Below are positions 9,772 to 19,212 of a stretch of DNA of 64,000 nt, in pieces. Source of the stretch: Borrelia recurrentis A1 (GTDB lineage Bacteria > Spirochaetota > Spirochaetia > Borreliales > Borreliaceae); NCBI RefSeq assembly GCF_000019705.1, contig NC_011246.1, positions 59,938 through 123,937 of the forward strand. Reading direction: 5' to 3'. The notes beneath the pieces are model-generated. The model saw nothing but the letters and a program-made list of their open reading frames with translations. It ran no database searches and had not been told where the DNA came from. The translations under genes and the position numbers were made by a program. Positions within the stretch are counted from its first letter, which is position 1. Each line of letters begins with the position of its first letter.

Positions 9772-10963
9772 ATGCAAAAATGGTTAATATTATTTATTAT
9801 TTCATATTTATTAATAAGTTGTAATAATCCCCAAAAGAATACAAAAATTGCCACATCCAACAATGATTATCATTTAAAACAAACAGCAATATCAACGACA
9901 AAACCAAAAACAACAAACAAAGACCAAATAGCAAACAACATTTATGATCAAAATAGTCAATTCAATAAATTGATATTAAATACAACTCAAAAAAAAACTA
10001 AATATACATTTAAAAATATTGTAAAAAAATTTGACAACCAAAATATTGCAAACAAAAATATTCATAAGACCACTGCAAAACAAATTGCAGACTCTCAATC
10101 TTTAACACCAGATTTTATATCAAATTCAACAGCACAACTAAATCCTGAAGAAAATGAAGCATTAAATTTTTTAACAGAAACTTTAAAAGACAATAATATA
10201 GCTAAAAATAGCAAAACTTATATGGATAAAGAAATTAATGATTTTATAATATATTTAAAACCACAACAAATTAAAAAAATGATTGCAAATATTCAACAAG
10301 CATTAAAAGAGATAGAAAATATAGAAAGCAATATAAAAAAGGTCTATGATTATAAAAAAAACCGAACTAAATAATCGATTAAAAGACGAAATAAATAATT
10401 ATAAAATAGCCCTTAAACTAGCTGCCAATCAAGAATCTTTCGATACTATAAAGACCAATATTCAAAATACATCTATTAATCTAACCGAAATTACAAATAT
10501 ACAAAATGAAGCAAAACGAGCTATTGACGTTCAAGAGATATCTTTAAATCTAACTGATGATGAACTTTGTGCATTATTTTTCTTCGTAGAACCTTTACAA
10601 GAAATAAATTACAAAACATCTAATAAACATTATACATATGACCAATTTAATCAATTTATATTATATTTAGGAATAGATAAAGTTAAAGATATGCTTAAAA
10701 ATATTGTAAAAGAATTTCATAAAGAAAAAGCTGTAACATACTACATTAAGAAAATCATCAAGAATAGAAACCCCAAAAATAATTTGAATAATTACTTAGA
10801 ATTCATCAAACAAGATTACAAAAGATTGCTTCTAGAAGCTTTTGACAATAGTACAATTTCTCCTGATGTTATTAGACAAAACATTAAAAAAATCTCTTTT
10901 GATAAGTTTGACAAAATCAGACAGAAAGCAATAGGTATTATCAAAAACCAACTATATAAATAA
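9772..10963 (+). pseudogene. BTA121-domain lipoprotein, frameshifted at an A8 run
   Basis: ATG 9772 after GCGAGGATG opens a lipoprotein (lipobox LLISC) with a Thr/Asn/Lys-rich linker. The first half of a BTA121 unit follows (LNPEENEALNFLTETL to KKMIANIQQAL), and the frame stops at 10374. The unit resumes in another frame (KTELNNRLKDEINNYKIALKLAANQESFD) and continues through a second unit to 10963. The switch coincides with eight A residues at 10354-10361, so one base there separates a 200-residue fragment from a full protein of about 395 residues. Slippage during transcription could still give some full-length product. Otherwise it is a pseudogene or a phase-off allele. Confidence 0.75.
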
Positions 10964-11138
10964 TAAAATATAAATTTATTATTCTTAAATTAAAAGTAAT
11001 TACCATTATAGACTTAAAAAATTGATTATATTATTTTAAAAATATCAATTTTTTGATATTTTTTTTATTTAAAAAATATTGATATATATTTAAAGTAGCA
11101 AACACAAAAATAATTTTAAAACTGGAAGATATTTATTT

Positions 11139-12160
11139 ATGCAAAAATTATTACTCTTAACAATTATTTCATACTTACTAATGAGCTGTAATCCACAGGC
11201 AGGACAAAATACCAATAATAAAAAGACCAATAATAAAGATTCCAGATTAGCCCCAGCAAAGGATCAAACAAAAGTAAATGAAGAAGTTGCAAAAATAACA
11301 AAACAATTGCCTCTTGAAACACAGGAAGCACTAATCTTTTTAACAAACATTTTAAATAATAACACTATAGAACCAAACATCAGCATCTACACAGATGAGA
11401 AAATGAACAATTTCATCATACATTTAGGACCACAAAAAATTAAAGATATGGTTATAAATATTGTACTAGCATTAAAAATCATAAAAAATATAGAAGCCAA
11501 AATTCAAGAAATAAATGTAAATAATCTAAACAAAAATGTATTAATTGATGAGCTAAAAAATGAAATAAATAAGTACAAAATAGCTCTTAAAAGAGTTGCC
11601 AATCAAGAATTTTTTGATATTGCAAAAATCAACATTCAAAACACACCTATTACTGAAATTATAGATATGCAAAAAAAGTAAAACGAGCTATAGATGCTCA
11701 AGAAAAAATAATAAAAAAGCTTGCAGAGTATAAACATAGACCATTAAATTACTTAATAAAAGCTATAATAAATGAAAACACTAATAAATATGATAACTAT
11801 AATAAATTTAATAAATTCTTATTATATATAGGCGTAAAGAAAGTATCAGACATGCTTATAAACATTAAAAAACATATTATCTGTGCAGAAAGTGCAGCAA
11901 GAAAATCTGGTATCATCAAAGATGAAACACACAAAACTAACTTAAATAATCAACTATCAAAAATTCACACAAATTTCAAAAAATCACTAAGAGAAGCTTT
12001 TGAGCATGATGATTTTGATATTATTGAGCAAAGCATTAATAATGTTTCTTATCTAGATGAATTTGAGCAAATAGAAACTGAGGCAAAAAGAATTTTCAAC
12101 AGCCTATTAACATCTACCCCCATGAAAATCGATTATGACTCCGTTAAGATTGATTTTTAA
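11139..12160 (+). pseudogene. BTA121-domain lipoprotein, frameshifted at an A7 run
   Basis: ATG 11139 after GGAAGATATT begins a lipoprotein (lipobox LLMSC). One BTA121 unit follows (LPLETQEALIFLTNIL, YTDEKMNNFIIHLGPQKIKDM, RVANQEFFDIAKINIQNTPITEI), then a stop at 11681. The next residues expected by comparison with paralogues (VKRAIDAQEK, then a second unit to IDYDSVKIDF) are in another frame. The break is at seven A residues, 11671-11677. Joined length would be about 340 residues. Only the last 102 codons of the second half have an ATG. It is decayed or a slippage-controlled allele. Confidence 0.75.
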
Positions 12161-12189
12161 TATATTATTTATTTAAGTGTAAAATTTTT

Positions 12190-12232
12190 AAACTTTAATT
12201 TTAACTATGATTGTAGATTAAAATTAAAGTTT
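12190..12232 (+). terminator. Terminator after the 11139-12160 locus
   Basis: Perfect 15-bp A/T-rich inverted repeat (AAACTTTAATTTTAA with its complement, 13-base loop) followed by a run of T residues, 30 bases past the stop codon. Confidence 0.7.
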
Positions 12233-12275
12233 TTTTTATTTAACCAAAATAAATTTTTTAAAATTTTAAATTAAA

Positions 12276-12288
12276 AATATTGTTATAT
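12276..12288 (+). promoter_or_regulatory. Shared upstream motif AATATTGTTATAT, copy 2
   Basis: Identical to the motif at 8347 and 17826; here 70 bases before the ATG at 12346. Confidence 0.4.
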
Positions 12289-12345
12289 ATTGTTGGATAC
12301 TGCGCACAAAATAAAATGCGTTTAAAAACAGGAGGATATTTATTT

Positions 12346-14148
12346 ATGCAAAAACTACTACTGATACTAATTATTTCTCATTTAATCACAAGCTGCAATC
12401 AACAAACTAAAACTCCCACTCTTGCTCAAGACAAAGATGACCAGGATTTAATACAAACAACACGCACAAAAAGAAAGTTAAAAACAATACTAAATACAGA
12501 AGCTCAAAAAATAACAAAACATCTAACTATTGAAGAAAATGAAACATTGGATTTTATGATAGATATTTTACAAGATGACACCATAGCCAAAAACATTGAA
12601 ATTCATACAGATCAAAAAATTAATGACATGATAATATATTTAGGAACACAAAAAATTAAAGATATGGTAGGAAATATTAACCAAGTATTAAAAGCCATCA
12701 AAAACGCAAAAATCAAAATTCAAGAAATTAATGACAATAATCCCCATAAAACTGAATTAAATAATCGATTGGAAAAAGAAATAAATAAACATAAAGTAAT
12801 CATTAAAAATGCTGTTAATTACAAATCTTTTGATATTACAAAAGACGACACTCAAAACGCAACTATTGACATTATTGAAATAATAGACATACAAAATGAA
12901 GCAACACAAGCCATAGATGCTCAAACAAAAGAAAATGCCCTAAAAGACGATCATAAAAATGCATTACGTTATTTGCGAAGTGCCTTAACAGAAAACAATG
13001 CTTATACACACAAACAATTTAATTACTTAATATCAAATCTCGTTCTAGATGAAATTAAAGACATGCTTACAAATATTGCAATGGAACTTGAACATAAAAT
13101 AAATGCAATAAATTATATTACTCAAATTAATGATACTACACAAAAAACTAACTTAAATAATGAAATAGAAAACGCTGACAAAAATTTCAAAGACTTACTT
13201 AAAATAGCCTTTAATTATTGCATACCTTCTCCTCATGTTACTAAACAAAACATTAAAAAAATTCCTCCTAATAACTTTATAGCAATCAAAAACAAAGCAA
13301 AACAGGCCATAGATAATCAAGGCTCTCTATCTGCAATAACAAAATTACTAGACACTCAACAAAAGAAAGCACTAGAATTTATAATAGACATCTTACAAAA
13401 CGAAAAAATATACCCATATCAAAAAACTTATACAAGTGAAGAAACTGATAACTTGATAATATATTTAGGAGAGCAACAAATTAAAGAAATGGTCGTAAAT
13501 ACTGTAAAAGCATTAGAAGAAATAGAAAAGGCAGAGCTCAATATTCAAAAAATCAATGATAATAATCCACAAAAAATTCAATTAAACAAACAATTAAATG
13601 AAGAAATAAAAAATTATCAACAAGATATTAAAGAAGCTGCCAATTATATGTCTTATGATCTTGCAAAAATTAATATTCAAAACATACCTATTACTTATAT
13701 TATAGAAATAAGACGGGCTGCAGAAATTCAAAATACAATAGTAGATCATATAACTCCTTATGATGAGTATGCTCAAAATACATTTAATTACCTAAAAAAC
13801 GCCGTAGCAGAACAAAATAATTCTAGACATGACGAATTTAATCAATTTATATTGCAAATAGGTCCAGAAAAAACCAAAGAACTAATTATACCCTTTGCAA
13901 AAAAAATGAAAGCAATAGGATATACAAAAATATATATTAACCATATAAGAGATCGAAATACAAAAGACAGGTTAAAAAGCGAATTAGAAAACGCCCATCA
14001 AATCCTAAAAAAGTCAATTAAAAATATCTTTCAAGATAATAAGCCTTATTTTAATAATATTAATCAAAAACTCCAAGCAATTTCTTTTGATATATTTAAA
14101 AAAATCGATGAACAAGCACTCCAAATTTATAGAAGTCAAACAGGATAA
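12346..14148 (+). CDS. BTA121-domain surface lipoprotein, four units
   Basis: A 600-residue lipoprotein from ATG 12346 (GGAGG nine bases upstream; an upstream in-frame ATG at 12280 has no ribosome site). The signal peptide ends in LITSC. Four BTA121 units can be traced, at roughly residues 45-180, 205-320, 330-465 and 480-600. Each begins with an EENETLDFMIDIL-like helix, followed by a YTxxxxNxxIxxLGxxxIKDM helix and a Lys/Asn-rich helix ending near FDI. Units 1 and 3 are long and units 2 and 4 short, an alternating pattern seen across the family. The frame is intact. Function is unknown; surface exposure is inferred from lipidation and family. Confidence 0.8.
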   Translation: MQKLLLILIISHLITSCNQQTKTPTLAQDKDDQDLIQTTRTKRKLKTILNTEAQKITKHLTIEENETLDFMIDILQDDTIAKNIEIHTDQKINDMIIYLGTQKIKDMVGNINQVLKAIKNAKIKIQEINDNNPHKTELNNRLEKEINKHKVIIKNAVNYKSFDITKDDTQNATIDIIEIIDIQNEATQAIDAQTKENALKDDHKNALRYLRSALTENNAYTHKQFNYLISNLVLDEIKDMLTNIAMELEHKINAINYITQINDTTQKTNLNNEIENADKNFKDLLKIAFNYCIPSPHVTKQNIKKIPPNNFIAIKNKAKQAIDNQGSLSAITKLLDTQQKKALEFIIDILQNEKIYPYQKTYTSEETDNLIIYLGEQQIKEMVVNTVKALEEIEKAELNIQKINDNNPQKIQLNKQLNEEIKNYQQDIKEAANYMSYDLAKINIQNIPITYIIEIRRAAEIQNTIVDHITPYDEYAQNTFNYLKNAVAEQNNSRHDEFNQFILQIGPEKTKELIIPFAKKMKAIGYTKIYINHIRDRNTKDRLKSELENAHQILKKSIKNIFQDNKPYFNNINQKLQAISFDIFKKIDEQALQIYRSQTG

Positions 14149-14226
14149 CAAATACTATATGATCAATATGCTTAAAATTGCCAAAAACAAATATATAAGC
14201 ATATCCAATTGACACAATGTAAAATT

Positions 14227-14261
14227 AAAATCCCTACCTGATTATACAAAATAGGGATTTT
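14227..14261 (+). terminator. Terminator after the 12346 gene
   Basis: 10-bp inverted repeat AAAATCCCTA with its complement, 15-base loop, then T-rich DNA. Confidence 0.65.
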
Positions 14262-14351
14262 AATTATCTTATCTAATTAAATTTACATTCAATCAAATTT
14301 TAAATAAACTTTAGTATAGTATATAATAAATTTAAAGATGAGAGAATATTT

Positions 14352-16211
14352 ATGCAAAAATGGTTAAAGTCAATAATTATTTTATGTTCACTTCTAAGCT
14401 GTAATACACAAGGAAATAAGCCAGATAATAAAACTAACTTCAATTTAATAATGCCAAATACAAAAGCTAAAGCAACAACAAAAAAACTCAATCTTGATGT
14501 AAATGAAGCATTAATTTTTTTAATAAATATTTTAACAAACAATACTATAGCCAACAATATCAAAATTTATACAGATGAAAAAATTAATGCGTTTATAATG
14601 TATTTTACCCCGCAACAAATTGATGAAATGGTTACAAATATTATAAAAGTAATAGAAATTAAAAAAAATATAAAAGACAATATCAAAATACTAAATGATG
14701 ATGATAATCATATGCCAACACATCTCAAAATGTCATTAATAAATCAATTAAATGAAAAATTAGAAAAAGAAATAAATAATTACAAAATAGCTATTAAAAT
14801 AGCTGCTAACCACGAGTCCTTTGATGTTGCAAAAATCAATATTCAAAACATACCTATCACCAACATTACAAAAATTAAAGATGAAGCAAAACGCGCTGTT
14901 GATGTTCAAAATACAATTATAATAAAGGCAAATGCAAAAGCTATAGAAGCAAAGCTAAATCCTAGCGAAAAAGATGCATTAAAGTTTATAACAGAAACTC
15001 TACAAGATACAACTATAAACAAAAATAACACAATCTATACAGATACTCAAATTAATAAATTTATAAACTATTTAAGAGAGCAACAAATTAAAGAAATGGT
15101 CGAAAATACTCTAAAAGCATTAGAAGAAATAGAAAATGCAAAAGCCAACATCAAAATACTACATGACTATAAACAACAGAAAGCTGAATTAAGTAAGCAA
15201 TTAACAGAAGAAATAAATAATTACAAAATAGCTATTAAAATAGCTGCTGATCATGAGTCTTTTGATATTACAAAAATCAACATTCAAAACATACCTATCA
15301 CCAACATTACAAAAATTAAAGATGAAGCAAAACGCGCTGTTGATGTTCAAAATACAATTATAATAAAGGCAAATGCAAAAGCTATAGAAGCAAAGCTAAA
15401 TCCTAGCGAAAAAGATGCATTAAAGTTTATAATAGAAACTCTACAAGATACAACTATAAACAAAAATAACACAATCTATACAGATACTCAAATTAATAAA
15501 TTTATAAACTATTTAAGAGAGCAACAAATTAAAGAAATGGTCGAAAATACTCTAAAAGCATTAGAAGAAATAGAAAATGCAAAAGCCAACATCAAAATAC
15601 TACATGACTATAAACAACAGAAAGCTGAATTAAGTAAGCAATTAACAGAAGAAATAAATAATTACAAAATAGCTATTAAAATAGCTGCTGATCATGAGTC
15701 TTTTGATATTACAAAAATCAACATTCAAAACATACCTATCACCAACATTACAAAAATTAAAGATGAAGCAAAACGCGCTGTTGATGTTCAAAATACAATA
15801 ACAGCACATCTTCCTAACAATAATGAAAAGTATGCATATGCATTAATTTATTTAACTAAAACTTTGCCAGAAGGAAACTCTTACACATATGATAAATTTA
15901 ACATATTTATATTAAACATAGGTTTAGATAAAACTAAAGACATGCTTACACATCTTGCAAAAGAATTTCCTAAGGTATCAACTACAGAAAACGCTGTTAT
16001 GAGTTATATTAAAGATATTTCACAGAAGTCTAAATTAAATGCTGATCTACAAGAAGCCCACAAAGATTTACAAAAATCAATTAGAACAGCTTTTAGCAAT
16101 GGTACACTGCCTTTGGACGCTATTAAACAAAACTTTAAAAAAATCAATTTTCACAAATTTGAAGAAATAAAAGCTCAAGCAGACCTAATACTTAAAAATC
16201 AATTTCCATAA
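14352..16211 (+). CDS. BTA121-domain surface lipoprotein with internal 441-bp duplication
   Basis: A 619-residue lipoprotein (start after GATGAGAGAATATTT; lipobox LLSC at residues 15-18) with four BTA121 units. Units 2 and 3 (roughly residues 195-340 and 342-487) are nearly identical at DNA level because a 441-bp segment is repeated in tandem and in frame. One of the few differences turns Thr into Ile in KFITETLQD. Repeated segments include LNPSEKDALKF, LREQQIKEMVENTLKAL and KIAADHESFDITKINIQ. The last unit diverges. The N-terminal unit shares long near-identical stretches with the next gene. Intact; recent expansion is clear. Confidence 0.85.
   Translation: MQKWLKSIIILCSLLSCNTQGNKPDNKTNFNLIMPNTKAKATTKKLNLDVNEALIFLINILTNNTIANNIKIYTDEKINAFIMYFTPQQIDEMVTNIIKVIEIKKNIKDNIKILNDDDNHMPTHLKMSLINQLNEKLEKEINNYKIAIKIAANHESFDVAKINIQNIPITNITKIKDEAKRAVDVQNTIIIKANAKAIEAKLNPSEKDALKFITETLQDTTINKNNTIYTDTQINKFINYLREQQIKEMVENTLKALEEIENAKANIKILHDYKQQKAELSKQLTEEINNYKIAIKIAADHESFDITKINIQNIPITNITKIKDEAKRAVDVQNTIIIKANAKAIEAKLNPSEKDALKFIIETLQDTTINKNNTIYTDTQINKFINYLREQQIKEMVENTLKALEEIENAKANIKILHDYKQQKAELSKQLTEEINNYKIAIKIAADHESFDITKINIQNIPITNITKIKDEAKRAVDVQNTITAHLPNNNEKYAYALIYLTKTLPEGNSYTYDKFNIFILNIGLDKTKDMLTHLAKEFPKVSTTENAVMSYIKDISQKSKLNADLQEAHKDLQKSIRTAFSNGTLPLDAIKQNFKKINFHKFEEIKAQADLILKNQFP
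14840..15800 (+). repeat. In-frame tandem duplication, 441-bp period
   Basis: Two almost perfect copies (about 14840-15280 and 15281-15721) plus the start of a third (15722 to about 15800). The string ATAAAGGCAAATGCAAAAG recurs exactly 441 bases apart. The period is 147 codons, so each copy adds one whole protein unit. Confidence 0.9.
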
Positions 16212-16355
16212 CAAATACTAAAAATCAATATTATTTGTGTCAATAAAATAAACAATTGTCCTATATCTCAAATCTATAAATTTGGAATGTTTGCTCATCT
16301 GTGATAACATGATAAATGTGTTACACGCAAATAAGATTGAGAAGAAAAAGTATTT

Positions 16356-17789
16356 ATGCAAAAATGGTTAAAGTCAATAATTATTTTATGTTCACTTATA
16401 AGCTGTAATACACAAGGAAATAAACCAACTAATATAACTAACTTCAATTCAATGAAGTTAAACATAAAAGACAAAATAAAAACAGAAAATTTCCATATTG
16501 ATGCAAGTGAAGCATTAATTTTTTTAATCAACATTTTAACAGAAAATACTGTAGCCAACAATATTAAAATTTATACAGATGAAAAAATTAATGCGTTTAT
16601 AATGTATTTTACCCCGCAACAAATTGATGAAATGGTTACAAATATTATAAAAGTAATAGAAATTAAAAAAAATATAAAAGACAATATCAAAATACTAAAT
16701 AATGATGATAATCATATGCCAACACATCTCAAAATGTCATTAATAAATCAATTAAATGAAAAATTAGAAAAAGAAATAAACAATTACAAACTAGCTATTA
16801 AAATAGCTGCTAACCACGAGTCCTTTGATGTTGCAAAAATTAATATTCAAAACATATCTATCACTAAAATTATAGAAATCCAAGATGAATCAAAACGCGC
16901 TGTTGATTTAAAAAATGAAATTACAATGATTACGAATGCACAAATTATAGAAAACAATCTAGATCCTAGCGAAAGAAATGCATTACAGTTTATAAAAAAA
17001 ACTCTACAAGATACAACTATAAACACAAATAACACAATCTATACAAATAATAAAATTTATAAGTTTATAAACTATTTAAGAGAGCAACAAATTAAAGAAA
17101 TGGTCGCAAATACTCTAAAAGCATTAGAAGAGATAGAAAATGCAAAAGCCAATATCAAAATGATTGTCTATATGAGCCAGCAAAATCACTCATATGAATT
17201 ATTTCACAAATTAGAAAAAGAAATAAATAATTACAAAATAGCTATTAAAATAGCTGCTGATCATAAGTCTTTTGATGTTACAAAAATCAACATTCAAAAC
17301 ATACCTATCACCAACATTACAAAAATTAAAGATGAAGCAAAACGCGCTGTTGATGTTCAAAATACAATAATAGCACATCTTCCTGGTCCTGATTTACAAT
17401 ATGAGGATACAATATTTTACTTAAAGGAAATTTTTCCAGAAGGAAACTCTTATACATATGATACATTTAACAAATTTATACTAAATATACATTTAGATAA
17501 AGCTAAATACCTACTTACACATTTCACAAAAGAATTTACTATGATAAACAATACAGTAAAGATAGTTAATCGTATTAAAAATACTTCACACAAATCTAAA
17601 TTAAATTTTGTTATACAACAAGCCCTCAAAGATTTACAACAATCAATGAGAACAGCTTTTGGTAATGGTACACCTCCTTTAGATACTATTAAACAAAACT
17701 TTCAAAATGTTAATTTTCACAAATTTGAAGAAATAAAAACTAAAGTACTCCAAATTTACAGAGAGGAAAATTCACAGATTAAAAAATAG
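16356..17789 (+). CDS. BTA121-domain surface lipoprotein, three units
   Basis: A 477-residue lipoprotein with the same first 24 residues as the 14352 gene except for small changes (lipobox LISC). Three BTA121 units are seen. The stretch of about 16563-16850 is almost base-for-base the same as 14556-14865, while flanking parts differ, which looks like a gene-conversion tract. The third unit is shorter and ends FHKFEEIKTKVLQIYREE. Start chosen from the shared MQKWLKSI signal and the GAGAAGAAAAAGTATTT leader. Intact. Confidence 0.8.
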   Translation: MQKWLKSIIILCSLISCNTQGNKPTNITNFNSMKLNIKDKIKTENFHIDASEALIFLINILTENTVANNIKIYTDEKINAFIMYFTPQQIDEMVTNIIKVIEIKKNIKDNIKILNNDDNHMPTHLKMSLINQLNEKLEKEINNYKLAIKIAANHESFDVAKINIQNISITKIIEIQDESKRAVDLKNEITMITNAQIIENNLDPSERNALQFIKKTLQDTTINTNNTIYTNNKIYKFINYLREQQIKEMVANTLKALEEIENAKANIKMIVYMSQQNHSYELFHKLEKEINNYKIAIKIAADHKSFDVTKINIQNIPITNITKIKDEAKRAVDVQNTIIAHLPGPDLQYEDTIFYLKEIFPEGNSYTYDTFNKFILNIHLDKAKYLLTHFTKEFTMINNTVKIVNRIKNTSHKSKLNFVIQQALKDLQQSMRTAFGNGTPPLDTIKQNFQNVNFHKFEEIKTKVLQIYREENSQIKK

Positions 17790-17825
17790 ACAACTTCTTA
17801 GGCAAAAGTAAATTTAAATAATAAT

Positions 17826-17838
17826 AATATTGTTATAT
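17826..17838 (+). promoter_or_regulatory. Shared upstream motif AATATTGTTATAT, copy 3
   Basis: Identical to copies at 8347 and 12276; 81 bases before the ATG at 17907. Confidence 0.4.
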
Positions 17839-17906
17839 ATTCGTAATTGTGATATATCATAAAACATATTAAAAAAAATTAACGATATTTATAATGGAGA
17901 ATATTT

Positions 17907-18948
17907 ATGCAAAAAACATTAAAAATATTTATGGCTTTATGCTTTTTAATAAGCTATAAAACGCAAACAAGTCCAAAAATTACTAGTACCGAGATTAAGA
18001 AACATTTAATGTCAACTCTAACAGAATTCGAAGAAACTCCACAAGAGAGAAGAACGATTATAAAACCTAGTGCTATTATAAACACTAATACCAGAGGACC
18101 TCAAGACATTGAGGAGGCATTAAATTTTATAAAAGAAGCTTTAAATCAAGCTACAAGTCAAAATCGCAAAATTGATGCAGATGCAAAAATTAATGGATTG
18201 ACCAAAGACTTAAACCAACAACAAATTAGCACAATGCTTAAAAATATAATAACAATATTAAAAATCAAAAAAAACATAGACAATCTACTTACTCAAAATA
18301 ACAAGATAAAAGAGAATTGTTATCAAATAAAGTCTTGGACAGAGGAAATAACAAAAAATCTCGAAACACAATTAACAGTCACAATAAATAATTACCATAA
18401 AGAAATTGCAAAAGCTATTGTTGAAAATTCATCTAATAATGCCATAAGACATGATATTAAAAAAAATATCAAATAATAGTATCAAAGAAATACAAGACCA
18501 ATTATATCTTCTTACAACTATTGTAAAAGACATAATACAACATCTAACTCTCCAGGAAAAAAAGGCACTCTCATTATTGCAAACCCTTTTAAAAGCGATG
18601 GCTTATTATACACATGAGGATTTTATGAAATTTATAATAAATATAAAGCTACAGGGAACTAGAGATATGATAAAAAATCTTGCACAAGCAATGCAACTTA
18701 AAGCAGAGATAGATATACTCATAACACAAATCCAAGATAAGAAAAAAGTAGAACAAATACAAGCTCAAGTACAAACTGCTTATATTAAAAATTATTTAGC
18801 TACATTTGACAAACCTATTATTACTCTGCATGATTTTGATGAGACACAAAAATACATTACAAACACCAACCCTAATAACGAATTGCAAAAAATTAAAGCT
18901 CAAGCAAAAAAGATTAAAGATGAACAATCCGCAACACAAAATCCATAG
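17907..18948 (+). pseudogene. BTA121-type gene: lipobox Cys lost and A8 frameshift
   Basis: ATG 17907 (GGAGAATATTT) opens MQKTLKIFMALCFLISYKTQ. At the position where paralogues have the lipobox Cys (LISCNTQ) this gene has Tyr, a TGT-to-TAT change, so the product should not be lipidated. The first BTA121 unit (GPQDIEEALNFIKEAL, DAKINGLTKDLNQQQISTM) runs to a stop at 18476. The rest (SNNSIKEIQDQLYLL to KIKDEQSATQNP) is in another frame up to 18948, with the shift at eight A residues, 18459-18466. Two independent defects make a true pseudogene likely. Confidence 0.75.
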
Positions 18949-19055
18949 GATAAAAAAGATGATACAACTAATCCATAAATTTAAATATAAAACAAAACTA
19001 CTAACAATTTGCTCTTAGCAACTTTTATAAGCTTCAATAAATAATACAAAAATAA

Positions 19056-19088
19056 AATCTCCATTTAGTTTTATATAAGATGGAGATT
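19056..19088 (+). terminator. Terminator closing the left BTA121 cluster
   Basis: 9-bp stem AATCTCCAT with its complement, near-identical to the hairpin at 9521-9547. Confidence 0.6.
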
Positions 19089-19123
19089 CTCATTTAATTT
19101 TAAATAAAATAGAATAAATAAAA

Positions 19124-19167
19124 TAAGAACCTACCTAATATGCAAACCTCAGGCAAGTCCTTATTTA
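19124..19167 (-). terminator. Terminator of the 741-residue lipoprotein gene
   Basis: Imperfect hairpin pairing AATAAGGAC..GCCT with AGGTAGGTTCTTATT, about 45 bases past the minus-strand stop and followed by T-rich sequence on that strand. It faces the terminator at 19056, so the two convergent transcripts are separated. Confidence 0.5.
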
Positions 19168-19212
19168 TATTACAGGGTAAATTTTTATTATATGCTTATC
19201 AATTTTTAAATA

